DNA from: Casuarina equisetifolia
Lineage: Eukaryota > Streptophyta > Magnoliopsida > Fagales > Casuarinaceae
DNA length: 64,000 nucleotides
Assembly (NCBI GenBank): GCA_028551475.1
Contig: CM052359.1
Location: 17,547,583 to 17,611,582 of the forward strand
Reading direction: 5' to 3'
The translations under genes and the position numbers were made by a program. Position 1 is the first letter of the stretch, and every line of letters begins with the position of its first letter. This document shows, piece after piece, positions 25,638 through 37,044 of this stretch. The notes below the pieces were generated by a model, which saw only the letters and a list, made by a program, of their open reading frames with translations, was not told the DNA's origin and ran no database searches.

Positions 25638-25704
25638 CTTTTCTCTACCTAAAGCCCCAAAGACCCAAAAACTTTGATAAATACAGAGAGAAAGAAAGGG
25701 AGGG

Positions 25705-25705
25705 G

Positions 25706-25757
<52 letters not shown>
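25705..25757. repeat. (GA)n microsatellite upstream of the bark-storage-type gene
   Basis: Uninterrupted GA run of about 25 units, read as (CT)n on the coding strand, 70-120 nt before the start codon. It probably falls in the 5' leader. GA runs are known sites for BASIC PENTACYSTEINE (GAGA-binding) factors, so a regulatory role is possible. Confidence 0.9.
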
Positions 25758-25761
<4 letters not shown>

Positions 25762-25788
25762 AAGTCCAGACCACTGAAATAAGATCAG

Positions 25789-25795
25789 TTTTATA
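25789..25795 (-). promoter_or_regulatory. TATA box of the bark-storage-type gene
   Basis: TATAAAA on the minus strand, about 152 nt upstream of the ATG at 25637 and about 32 nt before a long CT tract. The spacing predicts transcription starting at or just inside that tract. Confidence 0.5.
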
Positions 25796-25799
25796 ACCA

Positions 25800-27270
25800 T
25801 GCGGCCTTGCATCCAGTTGGATATTAGACGTAGGAGAAGTCGATTCTAGACTTTGTAGCCAAAATATGGCATCTTATTGGAAGAAATTTGTTGTGTACCT
25901 TGATTGGATGGCGAGTCATGTGATCCATACCTAGTGCACGTCACTTAATGGAAGGCAACGATGATTCTTCTTCATGGATAAAGAGATGGAGGACAAACAA
26001 AAAAAGGATCTTTTCAAAATAATGCCATAACAGTTGCATCTGCCTTTAAACATTTTCTATTTTTCGTTTTCTGATTGTTGAATATCTTTTAGGATCTTTA
26101 TTAAATATATCTTTCTGGAGAATTTACCCATTATTTTCAATTTATTTTAATGCCATGTATCGATTTAAATATCACATTTTGAATAAAAAACCTTCATAAT
26201 TTAGATTTGGTGGTGTAAAAAGGAGGGAAATGTCAAAGTCAAAGTGAAGAAAAGATGCGTGAGAAAGCACAACACTGAGTACCCACGTTTCTCGAAATTT
26301 CAACGTTCCAGCGCCGAGGAATTTATCGACGGGGCAAGTAAAGTTCCCTGGAGAAGGTGCATGCAGGACAGTCGGTCTTTTTGTCAAAAGGAAAGTGATG
26401 GTTTCACATCGAAGGACGCCGACCACGTTAGTGAAGAAAATTAGAGATCCACAAAGATAGGCGGTCAACAAGGGTTGGGCTATGTCTCTAGTCAAAGTTT
26501 TCTACAACTCAATGTGCTCCACTCTTACACTTTTGTAGATCCAATTACTTACTATTATAATATTATATATGAGACAAAATTTTTATTATAGGCAATGGAG
26601 ATTATGTTATTGTCCCTCCAATTATTTATCAAGCTCATGCATTCACTTGCACTAGATTTATGCGTCCACTTGTGGTACAAATAGCTTTCAATTAGTAATC
26701 TTGAAAAGTATGTTAGATGATCAAGGTTATTAAATATAAAAGTCTTCTAACAATTTTACTTCGTATATCCTTCAAAATTACATTTTATTTTATTTTGAGT
26801 AAATGAAATAAAAGAAGATTCAATAATAAAAATTTAAACAATTTAACTATTATTGTAAAAATTAAGAAAAACATAAGAAATTTTTTTTATTAATTAAGCG
26901 AGTAAAGTTTATAAATTATAATAAATTTTTGTAAGAACTTTAGAGTTTACCAAATATAATTTTTTAATTCAAATAATGATGTTATAACTAAATAATTTTG
27001 TACTTCCTTTAATAATATATAATAATTAACCTTTCACGTAAAATAAATAAATAAAGTATCAAACCTCTTGCATGTTGCTTGCGGGCTTCCTTTTATGACG
27101 TGGGCAAGATCATCGCTATTCATCCTTTGTAATCTGGTCATCGTCCTTATCACTTAGGTTGGTGGTAGGGATAGTTTTAGGTTCAGCATGCAAGAGACCG
27201 TTAGGTGGCCTAAGCTCCATGTGCTGCCAAAAGAAAAACGAGTGTAGAGAAAGATTCACCATCTAGAGTT
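25800..27270. other. gene-free stretch, promoter side of the bark-storage-type gene
   Basis: About 1.5 kb. Open frames at 26172-26495 on both strands resemble no family. The sequence from 26520 to 27060 is very AT-rich. No gene is supported. Confidence 0.55.
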
Positions 27271-27275
27271 GAAAG

Positions 27276-28324
27276 TGTTGGGATACTCAGAGACTTGGGT
27301 TTTTGATGATGTAGTAGTATCTCTTGTGCACCATTTTATGAGCTTCTTGGTGTCTATTTGGCAGTATATGTACCGTAAAGTGGGGAGCTTGTAAAGGCAT
27401 ACTAACATGCAGTCCAAATCTTATTATGAAGCACAAGATTAAGAAATCCACAACGTCCATGAGGCATGAAGTCCAATCAGCATGACTAAGGCCTGCAAAC
27501 TGCATGGAACAAGTCCAGCCTGTGTGATACAAGCTCAGCCCCGTTCTATCAGCATGGAAGCCCAGTCCTCAACGCTTGCACATGTCCATCATCGTGATGT
27601 GTAACGACTGAAAAGCAGTAGATTTTCGGCGGATCTTTCATTTGTTGTGGTGTTTTAAAAGTGGAAGAAAAGCTTTCGGAAAAGATGAGAGAAAGAAGTG
27701 AACAAATGAGCGAAGATTTCAGTTCTTTTCTAACCCGTAGATCTGAGTTTTTTTGAGCAAAGATTCCATTCTTTGTATCTCTAAATCAGTTGTCCTTTTG
27801 AGGGTTTCTCTCAGACGTCCTCTCTGAGCCTTATTAAAGCAGTTTTATGCTATTTTAGAGGGTTTATAAATTTTTTTAAACTCTGTTCTTCACTTTGTAA
27901 TATACAATTATTATGTTCATGTTGTGTGGGTTGTTTGTTTATGATTCGGAACTTTTAGTTTAACTTTGATTTTTATTCCACCAGTTTGTTAATTTGTACT
28001 TAAATCTATGGTGATTTAATTCTCTATTATTTTTGCCAATTAAATAACTTAAAATTTTTCTTTGTGTATTGTCTTCCATTCTTAGTTGTGTTGAACTTTA
28101 TTTTGTTTGCTACATGTGAATATTTGCTGCTCTATTTGGTCTTTCTAAGTTTGTAAGTTTCAAGTTGGTGCAACTTAGTGCACATAGTTTAGAGAAAAAC
28201 AAATAGTTGCTTAAAAAATAATTAAATCCAATTCACTTCACTCATTTACAAAATTGATCAGATTCTTTATAAATCTAATTCACCCCCTTCCCTAACTTTT
28301 GGATTGCCTCTTGGGACTCTTTTA
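27276..28324 (+). mobile_element. probable solo LTR of a Ty1/copia-type retrotransposon
   Basis: A 1049-bp segment that starts TGTTGGGA and near its right end has AATTCACCCCCTTCC followed by GGATTGCCTCTTGGGA, a well-known signature of copia LTR 3' ends. It is flanked by the 5-bp direct repeat GAAAG (27271-27275 and 28325-28329), as expected for a target-site duplication. The right end reads TTTTA instead of CA, so the terminus may be mutated or off by a few bases. No internal gag/pol is attached, hence solo LTR by recombination. Confidence 0.6.
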
Positions 28325-28329
28325 GAAAG

Positions 28330-29214
28330 AACATAAAGATAATATTATATAATTTTTTCTCCAAAAAAGATGTGAAGGAAATGTGCCTTTAGCACTTGTC
28401 CGAGAAAACTATGGTACTTAAATTTGAATTATTTCTGTTGGGAGAATTGGGAGGATAACATGATATACATAGATGAATATTGAAAATTTACATGGTTTAG
28501 ATAAAATTAATAAATATGTTTATCTAAGGATTTGATATATCAAAGAATCACATGGGAAGTTCTTATCTCTAATGACTCCTTTTAACTTATTATGGTTCAT
28601 CAAATGAAAAATTGCACATAAGATTTCTCATAGTTTCAAACTCTTAATATTCTCATTTTGTCCTTATATTCATTCTTATATGCAAAATTATATTTTATTT
28701 TTAGACCTAATCTTAACTTTAACTAATAGTTTGGGTTAGCAAGTCAAGATCAAACTGACCTTTGTATAATGTATTTTTGTCACTATACAATTGAATCATT
28801 ATTACCTAAAATTGTATGTATTTGGCAAACTATTAACCTTTATACAATGCTAGCTAATAACAATGCGTTCAAGAGGTAAGAAAAACCAACTCCTACACTA
28901 CAAAACACAAAGTATGTAACTCAAACAAGTCATTGAACACAGTCTATAACATCATCAACAAAACTCAAATACCTAACGAACCAGATGCTTGTGCAAGAAG
29001 CTTGACTATCGAGAATGAAATAACATTTAAACAAACATTATTAGGATTAATGAAAAAATTGTGTTAAAAGACTCAGTTGTAATATCTTAATGTACGTAGA
29101 GACATCTATATAATTGTAAAAATTAAGATTTTCTTTATAAATAAAAGAAGTATGAAGAAACATAATAGATTAGTTGTTTAAGAAAGCCCTTTAGGGGCTA
29201 ATTGTATAGCTCCA
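28330..29214. other. gene-free AT-rich stretch
   Basis: About 0.9 kb between the solo LTR and the paired-repeat element; nothing was recognised. Confidence 0.6.
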
Positions 29215-30445
29215 TGAACTTCTAATGAGTGTCTCATAAATTTTAGATGATAAGAGAGTTTTTATGAAATGATGCTCATTTGGTAAAAGTGAAAATAAGA
29301 GAAACTCTATAAGTGTCTATAGAGGACATAAGACATTATATTGGTTTGAATCTCCTTAAACTCACTATGTTTGGTTATATGCATTATTGTTATTGGGTGT
29401 TTTGATCCATACATGAGTGATGATACAAACTCACAATCTTCAATAATTGGTACCAAAATAATGATGAATCAAAGTTGTTGACTCATAAGAACACAAATGA
29501 AGAAACATATTAATATTTTTAAAGGTGAAATTTTATTTTTTTTCTCTAGATTTAGTTTGATTTTGGATAATAATGTTGCAAATCAATCAAAATATGTTGT
29601 TTGAGTGGTGAATTAAAATTTACAAAGTACAAACCTATGTTTCTCTATCTAGATATAAGCATTTGTGAGCACAATGTGTTTAGAGATGATTGGGAGTTTT
29701 CAATATTGTAGGATTGAAAATTGGACGATTTAAATTGTCTATGGTGGCCATGTAAATTATTTGGCTCAAATTATGGGGTCAAATGACAGAAAATGGCAGA
29801 GGTATGTAAGGATGAAGTTGGACTGCACTGGACAGCCAAGAAGAAATATGACAATATGCTCAAATTTACCACATGTGGCAGCAAAGGAAAGGTTGTTGGA
29901 TGTGTGGAGGATTCTAATTCTAATCTAAGTAGAATACAAGCAAATGGTGGCGAAGGTTGAATGAGAAAAATCTGAATGGGTTTGCAAACTCTTGGATGAC
30001 GGCGAAAACCCAACCACCAAAGGTAAATTGACGAAGATGATGTTTGAAGATAATAGGTCAACGCATTTGAGTTCTGTCCATGGTAAAAAATCGTGATGAG
30101 TGATGGCACAGATGGCAAATGAGAATCAAAACTGCTCATGGGTTGTAAATGGGTAAGGCAAATCCACTAAGAGGAAAAGGCACTCCCACGTGCAAGCATA
30201 GTATGTGCAGAGTATCATAGGCTTATGATGAGTGGCTTATGGTTATGATAATGAACGACTTATCGTGACATGATGTCTATTTGGTAAGAAGGAAAGTAAA
30301 TAAAAATTTATAAAGTGTATATAAAGAATGTAGAACATCATATTGGTCTGAACTTTTGTAAATCTACTCAATATTGGCATGTGCATTTGGTGTATTGTGT
30401 GTTCAATTTATACATAGATAATGATGTAATTTCAAGATTCCTAAC
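29215..30445 (+). mobile_element. compact non-autonomous element bounded by diverged direct repeats
   Basis: Two same-orientation segments, 29215-29440 and 30220-30445, align over about 225 bp. Shared blocks include CATTTGGTAA, ATAAGTGTCTATA versus ATAAAGTGTATATA, ACATTATATTGGTTTGAA versus ACATCATATTGGTCTGAA, and CATACATGAGTGATGAT versus TACATAGATAATGAT. Just after the first copy is TAATTGGTACCAAAA (29445-29459), a possible decayed initiator-tRNA primer-binding site. The inner 0.78 kb has no recognisable gag or pol. Best explained as an old TRIM- or LARD-like retrotransposon. The terminal repeats look only about two thirds identical, so the insertion is ancient. Confidence 0.5.
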
Positions 30446-33400
30446 AAAAATGTACAACCCTATAAGAGCACGCACTATTTATGCATGCCATGATTCTCCT
30501 AGAAAAAATTAGTACCACTGTACAACTTGAGTTCCTATATTTACTGGGAGCGGGAACGGTTCTTAGTTTTGTGGGTAATTTTATGTGAGTGTCGTCCAAC
30601 TTAGTGATAGAGATAAAATGTTAATTTTGCTTATAGGGTTATAATTTGCTTTTTGAGCAATTAGAATTTCGTCGGTAGTTAATTTTGCTCATAGGAGACT
30701 TAGGCTTGATTGGTGCGAAAAAGCTATTAAATAAGTGATTAGACCACCAAAAAGCCTAGAGAGAGAAACCATAGACATTCAAAATAAAATCTAAATAGAC
30801 GACTATTTTGTGGACATAGTAAGCAAAAGACGTAATAATTCTCGTATTTTTATAATTATGTATGAGTTTTTTAATTGCTACTTATTATTCTTTTTCCAAC
30901 ATCAGCTTGTAGGACATCTTCAACATTCCAACAGAGTACTGATTTAACTTTCCTCGGGTAGAATGTTGTGACCAAGACATCCTGGCTTTTTCCCCTGTTG
31001 CTTTCGGCCTGTTTAGATTGTCGCAGAAACCAGGCTGGGTCACCGTGCTATGACCACCTTAGGCCCAACAAAGTCTACAATCTTGTGGGCGACTCCATGC
31101 CCACAGCCAACTTCATTTTCGAGAAAAGCAAACCGGGGAAATCATTTTATATATGCAGGTAGATAAAGATCAAGAATACGATGAGGAATAAACTGTATAC
31201 TTAATTGCTTTCTTTTTCATTGGAGCTTGTAGATTCTAAGCTTAGATATACAAAAGTTGATGCTTTTGAAAGACGGACAATCTAGGACTTGGGAAATGGG
31301 TAGGAAACACTACGAGATTTGTCTAATATTTCAAGTGAAACGAATATAAGTTAGAGTTTGGGGGTTTTTTAGATTGATTTGATCTTTTGTTTATTTGTCG
31401 AGAAGATTGATTTGACAACTGAAGCTGGCAACACACGCCAAGCAACCGTCATTCTAAAGAAGACTTGAATGTGAACCAAGCGACAGCAGATTAAATTCAT
31501 GAAGACAGGATGAGCCCCCAACCACGTGGGAAAGGTCCCTTTGTGACACAACACATTTCGAACATACAAAGGAGAATGATGTCCTGCCGTCATGTATGCA
31601 TATATGTTTGATTTGATTTCTGTACATTGAAATGATTCTTGAAATCCCCATTCAAAGTATCAGGCACTGGCTATTCTCTTCTTTTGTTATGGAGAAGGAG
31701 CCTGATCTGAATGTGTTAGGAGGATAATGACAAGATAAAAGGTTGAGGCGTGATGATATCTGATGTTAATTCTTGAAGAAGTTTATAATGGAGTTGGCTA
31801 TTGTGATTAGTGAACCTCCTGTTCTTAACATAGGGACCCATCAAAAACTTTAGGAGGGCGGCGTGATAGGAAGGAACAAGATGATTAGGATTTAATCCAT
31901 TTTTAACTTAATCTAAGCCAACCATTAAGTCAAATTTGGTTCTTCAAAATTCCTAGGATAACTTCAAACTCCCAACGTCACAAGATACATTTTTTAAATA
32001 ACAGCTCAGAGTTCATGAAGTCCATTTTGCCTAATTTCAATGTAGTTCATTTTAAAGGTAGATTTTGAGTTTGATTAGTATTTAGAGAATTCTATATTCG
32101 ACTTCCTAAGAAAAATTTGGCATTTAATTTAGATGATCGTGTTCAAGTTCAAGACTACTATTAATTTACTGTGATAAGTTACACCTTTACCTTGATAGAA
32201 TAGAAATGATAAACTTAGTCATCAATCATTTCAAAATTTTTTGATACCAATTGGGTGAACCAAATAACACAAAAGGACAGCTATACCTGCAATTTATCAG
32301 ACTATGATATAAACTAAAATTATATGGAGAGAAATTGTGAATTATTTTTTACTTTATAAAAAATTCATTGATTTCTTTTTTCTAAGTAAATAAACATATG
32401 GATCAATCACTAAAAGATAACTCATGAAAGTACAATAACTAATTGTGTCTATATGATAGTTGTATATGAAAAATTGATAACTACGATACCCTTCGATACT
32501 ATCAAAATATTATCATACCTGAACTTTATCAAAAATAGAGATTTCTCTAAGAGTTATGATAAATAAGGGTTTTTGTAAGTGTTATATGTAATAATCATAA
32601 TAAAAATCATATAACATCTGAACTTGTATACTAGATACAAAACTTTAAGGTTGAACCACTTGAATATATTTGTATTTTTTCTGATATTTCCTTTTATTAT
32701 AATTTGTACTTTAAATCTTAACAAACTATTAGAGTAGATCAATCTAGCGTTGTGCTAATGTCTTTTCTTTTGTTAGTGACTTTTGACGATGCCTCATGGA
32801 AGCAAATTTGTCAAACTTGGATTTCTTTCCTTTCTTTGGTGATTTCTATCGTTATCTTATCAGAAAATTTTCAATTATCATCCTATCAAATCATATTTGT
32901 TCAACGTTACGTCAACCTCTTAACCTGTTTCTCGCAATTGTTAACATGTGCTTTACCAAATATGATTACAAACTCTTATCATGCATATAGAAGCCTTCTC
33001 ACGTTCATATGCACTTTACTTGCCGTAAAAATTTTACAACTTGCACACTTCACCATAATTTCTATACAACTTCATGAGACTATGGAAATATGATTCAATC
33101 TTGACAGCAAAAGAGGTAAATAATACTCTAATTGTGAAAAATGAATCATAAACTACAACAGCCAGTTGAATTTGTTTCATTTAGATCAATTTTGATCATT
33201 AGCTCTCTAAATCAGTGCCTTTATCACTTCGGATCATCAACCCGAGTAGCACTAAAATTGATAGAGAATAGGCCATATGACTTGCGTGTAACATTACCCC
33301 ACTTAAAATGTCTGAATCACTAAGATTTTATATGTGGAATTGATTTAACTACCCTAAAGTAATGTTTATGACGACCACAATGGAAATATGCACTTTTATT

Positions 33401-33950
33401 GGTCAAGGATCCTTATCGGGTTAGTACGAACTGAAATGCTAACTGTCTATTCAACTTTCGTACACTGTTAATGCGAACAGGAACAAAATCGTATACTTCA
33501 ATTGCACGAGTTTTAGGTATAACAACTTTGGCAACTAATATACGCTGCATGAAAGTTATAAAACTTTAGAATCATGTCATCAGCTTGAGTTCTAATCTAG
33601 ATTCAAAGTGGATGTTATCAAAGATCGCATAGAGATGCTAAAAGGTGGTACCATGATAGAAGCAATAACACAATACGGGGGTTAACGTAACGTCCAACGG
33701 ATGGCTAAAATCATGTAAATTAGGTAGAAGCAAGACCCAACTCAATGCCATTACAACAAAGAGCAAAAATTGGTTATAGAATACTAAAGAAACCATTTTG
33801 TATTCTTTATCTCATCCTTAATAATATTGATATTGTCTGCAAGAAGCATGTGACTCAATTAAAGCTCATGTTACCTAAGATTGAAGAGAAAGAGGTCTTA
33901 GGTTCAAAATCCAACTAACTCACCTTTTTTAATCTAATTGTGTATACAAC
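30446..33950. other. gene-free stretch
   Basis: About 3.5 kb. A short open frame on the plus strand near 30968-31162, ending at a possible donor AG|GTAGAT, is described under findings. The part at 32.7-33.7 kb resembles degenerate transposon sequence but has no identifiable domain. No gene is supported. Confidence 0.5.
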
Positions 33951-33954
33951 AAAA

Positions 33955-34255
33955 GTCTCATATTGAGTATATAATTTCTTATGATAAAGCTTAAATAAAG
34001 AAAGTATTCTTTGAACTATTAAGTTAGTTTTTATATTAGACTTTTGGATCTTTTAATAGGGTATCAAAGTCAAATTAGATTTGCTCCATTCTATGCAACC
34101 TTTAACTAAATATCGCTCAACGTGTGGAAGCATGTCTACAAGATAAAAATTTCATATCAAATATGTCATCTCTTGTAGTAAAGCTTAAATGAGAGAAGAT
34201 CCTGCCAACTATTGAAGTAGCTTTTAAATTAAGTTTATAGGTCTTTTAACACCAA
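33955..34255 (+). repeat. diverged duplication, offset about 190 bp
   Basis: Two segments (about 33960-34070 and 34150-34250) share TAAAGCTTAAAT, then GAACTATTAAGTTAG versus CAACTATTGAAGTAG, then TTTTTATATTAGACTTTTGG versus TTTTAAATTAAGTTTATAGG, then ATCTTTTAATA versus GTCTTTTAACA. Probably from an old LTR. Confidence 0.55.
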
Positions 34256-35360
34256 TAAAAAAAAACAATGAGATTACATGTTTTGTGCATTTTTATATTT
34301 TGATTTCCCTCTTGGTTTAGTTTGATGAGACTTTAATGGTAAGTTTTTATTTTTTATCAATTTGAGTATCATTTCTAGTAATGCATTGTTAAAAGAGTAG
34401 GATATCAAGATTTTGATATGACTTTTGAGACAAAAGTACAAATTGGGTTATGTTAGGAAAGATTTTATGAAAGTTTTAATTACAAGTTGCTTGTATGCGT
34501 AGATTTTATGGTTAAACCACAAACTTTTACGTGCTCTTTATGCCCATACACACTCTACGTACGCTTATTTATATCTCTTTTGGAGCATCCGTGTGTCAGA
34601 ACATTGTTTCTTTAAATGTCGTTGCGGATCGTTGGTTTTGATTTCCTAAAAGATTTTGAACATGCGCCCTATAATGACATACAAACGGACGGATTATTGA
34701 GTGATTAGTAAATTATTGGATTTCGTGGACCTAAATATATAGTAATAGAAATCCTTGCTAATGTGATAAACAATTTGTAAGCTTGTAACAATAATTCCTT
34801 TGATTTATACATGCAAAGGCTAAGTCTTGTCTCCTCTTTACTTATTAATAAATCGTCATTCCCACATTGTTTAAAGAACAATTCTGAGTTTGATCCATTG
34901 ATTATCAGTAGAAAAGACGAGTCAGTTATGCTGCGAAATTGTTATTGGGGAGTATGGTTTTCCAGTACTTAGCATGATTTGCTCCGCATACTAATCATTC
35001 GTTAAATTGATGAGAAGACATCAAAGAAGAGAGAATAATTCCAACGCCCGACGGGATCCGATGGATGCTGCTCTCAAAGAAACATTTAAAATGGCCAATC
35101 ATACTAACACTGCATATACAAGAAAAGCATTGTAGCAGCAGCTTTAGGATGAAGATAGATAAAGCTTAATGACATAAATTAAGAGTCTTGAGGAATTGCA
35201 AATCCTAGCCACATGTACAGCGCACATGTTCGAATGTTTCAAGGTTGTATAGCATCATGAGCAATCAGCCTTAGATTTAGCAGAGTGACTGCTCATGATG
35301 TTATATCGTTTCTGTGAAGCTCCTAGTGTGCTGTAGAAGCTACCAACGGTAAACACCCAT
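34256..35360. other. gene-free stretch, 3' flank of the bHLH gene
   Basis: About 1.1 kb with no recognisable coding sequence; the right end includes the 3' untranslated region of the bHLH68-like gene. Confidence 0.55.
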
Positions 35361-36968
35361 CTACCGGAAGCCACCGCCGAGAGCAGGAGCCCAATAGTCA
35401 GCTCCATTGTCGCTCCCAACTTGCAGTGTACATGACACTGGAACCAGACAAAGCCCTCGACTTCGCAGATCTTTCTTTGGTTCTTCATGAGAATCCTAAT
35501 AATTTCAACCAAAAAAGGAGGCAAATTCATCGCTTTTTTTAATTTAAAAAAAGAAAAGAAAAGAAAAGAAGAATGGAGAAGATGTTTAAACAGAAAGATT
35601 TATACTTTGTAGTCAAGTATTACCTGCTCAGGACCTCCTTTCCTCTTGGTACAGTTGTCATTCAGCAGCTAGAACAAATACAAAAGCCATTTAAAAAATT
35701 CTTAGCAATATAATAAATTTCCGAATCTTTAAAAGTTTCAAATGTAACTAAGTTAGTCTCTAGTCAATCTTTTTTGTTTGTTCGGATTTAGTATGGATTT
35801 AACTCTGTAAAGCGATGGTATTATTTTTTTAAGCACAAGGTTTACTGGTTCAAAAGGCACGGTAAAGCAGTAGCTTTTCCAAATGCAAGTCTTTACACCC
35901 CTTTAAGGAGGCAATGGATCCAATAAAGCATACCTGACCTGGGTCTTCAGGAAATATACAATTCCTTTCTCCTTGAACCTAACAAGGGATAGCAGAAGAA
36001 AATAGCAATCATTTATCAATTAATGTCACATTATTGCGTATAAAAGCTCATGTACATATGAGAGAGAGAGGGAGGGAGAGAGAGAGTGCTTTGTTTTGGG
36101 AAGTGAGAAATGGAATAGTTTCTTACGGACTGTTGCTGCCTCATGTTTCCTGAGCCACTGCCCAAGTAAGGTAAGCTGAGGGCCTGCAGCCAACATGGGG
36201 AAAAGAAAGAGTATATTTAGAACTTCAATAACTAAAGAATATTTGAAAGAAACAAAGAGAAATGGAACTTTTACGGTGTGCCATCACTGGTCTCATGGTT
36301 GTTCGCAAAAACAAAGGACGGAGAAGAGACATCACCTCAATTTGACTCTGAAGGAATCTGATGTACCCAATAGCTTCTAACAAGACAGAGGCTGTGTCAG
36401 TCTGCAAAAGGCAAAAGAGTACCACACATCAGAACCGTCCAAAGTCAGATTTTTGTGTCTTCTTTAATGCTTAAAGGGAAAACCCTAGTCCATTTAATTT
36501 CAGAAAAAAGATAAAGAAGAAAGGAAGCTTTCAAGTATGGAAAGAGCTTCTTTATATGGTTTCCTCATTAAGTTCATGAATTGTTCTATTACGTTTTCTG
36601 TTTGCCAAATCTATTCTTAGAGGCATCTTAATTATCTAGCCAGTTTACTGCTTACCTTCCCAAATGGAGATACCAGCTGGTGTAGAGCTGTAATTCTGTC
36701 ACCTAATTTCTCCTTCCTCACCTGGTTTTTAAAGATAAGTGACAGAAAAGAAGCTCGATAAGTACATGATTGAAGTATAGTTAAAATTTCATGTTTGCTT
36801 TAAGTGAATGATGTTCACATCTTCGTTGGATAACTAGAAGAAACCAATAGAAAAAGAATCATCAGAATATGGAAAGATGACAATCAAGAAAGACAACAGT
36901 TAGCACCCATAGTTTGTGTGTGTTTGTTTCGAGTGGTATAATTGGGTGCGGACGTGGTATGGACTTGT

Positions 36969-37044
<76 letters not shown>

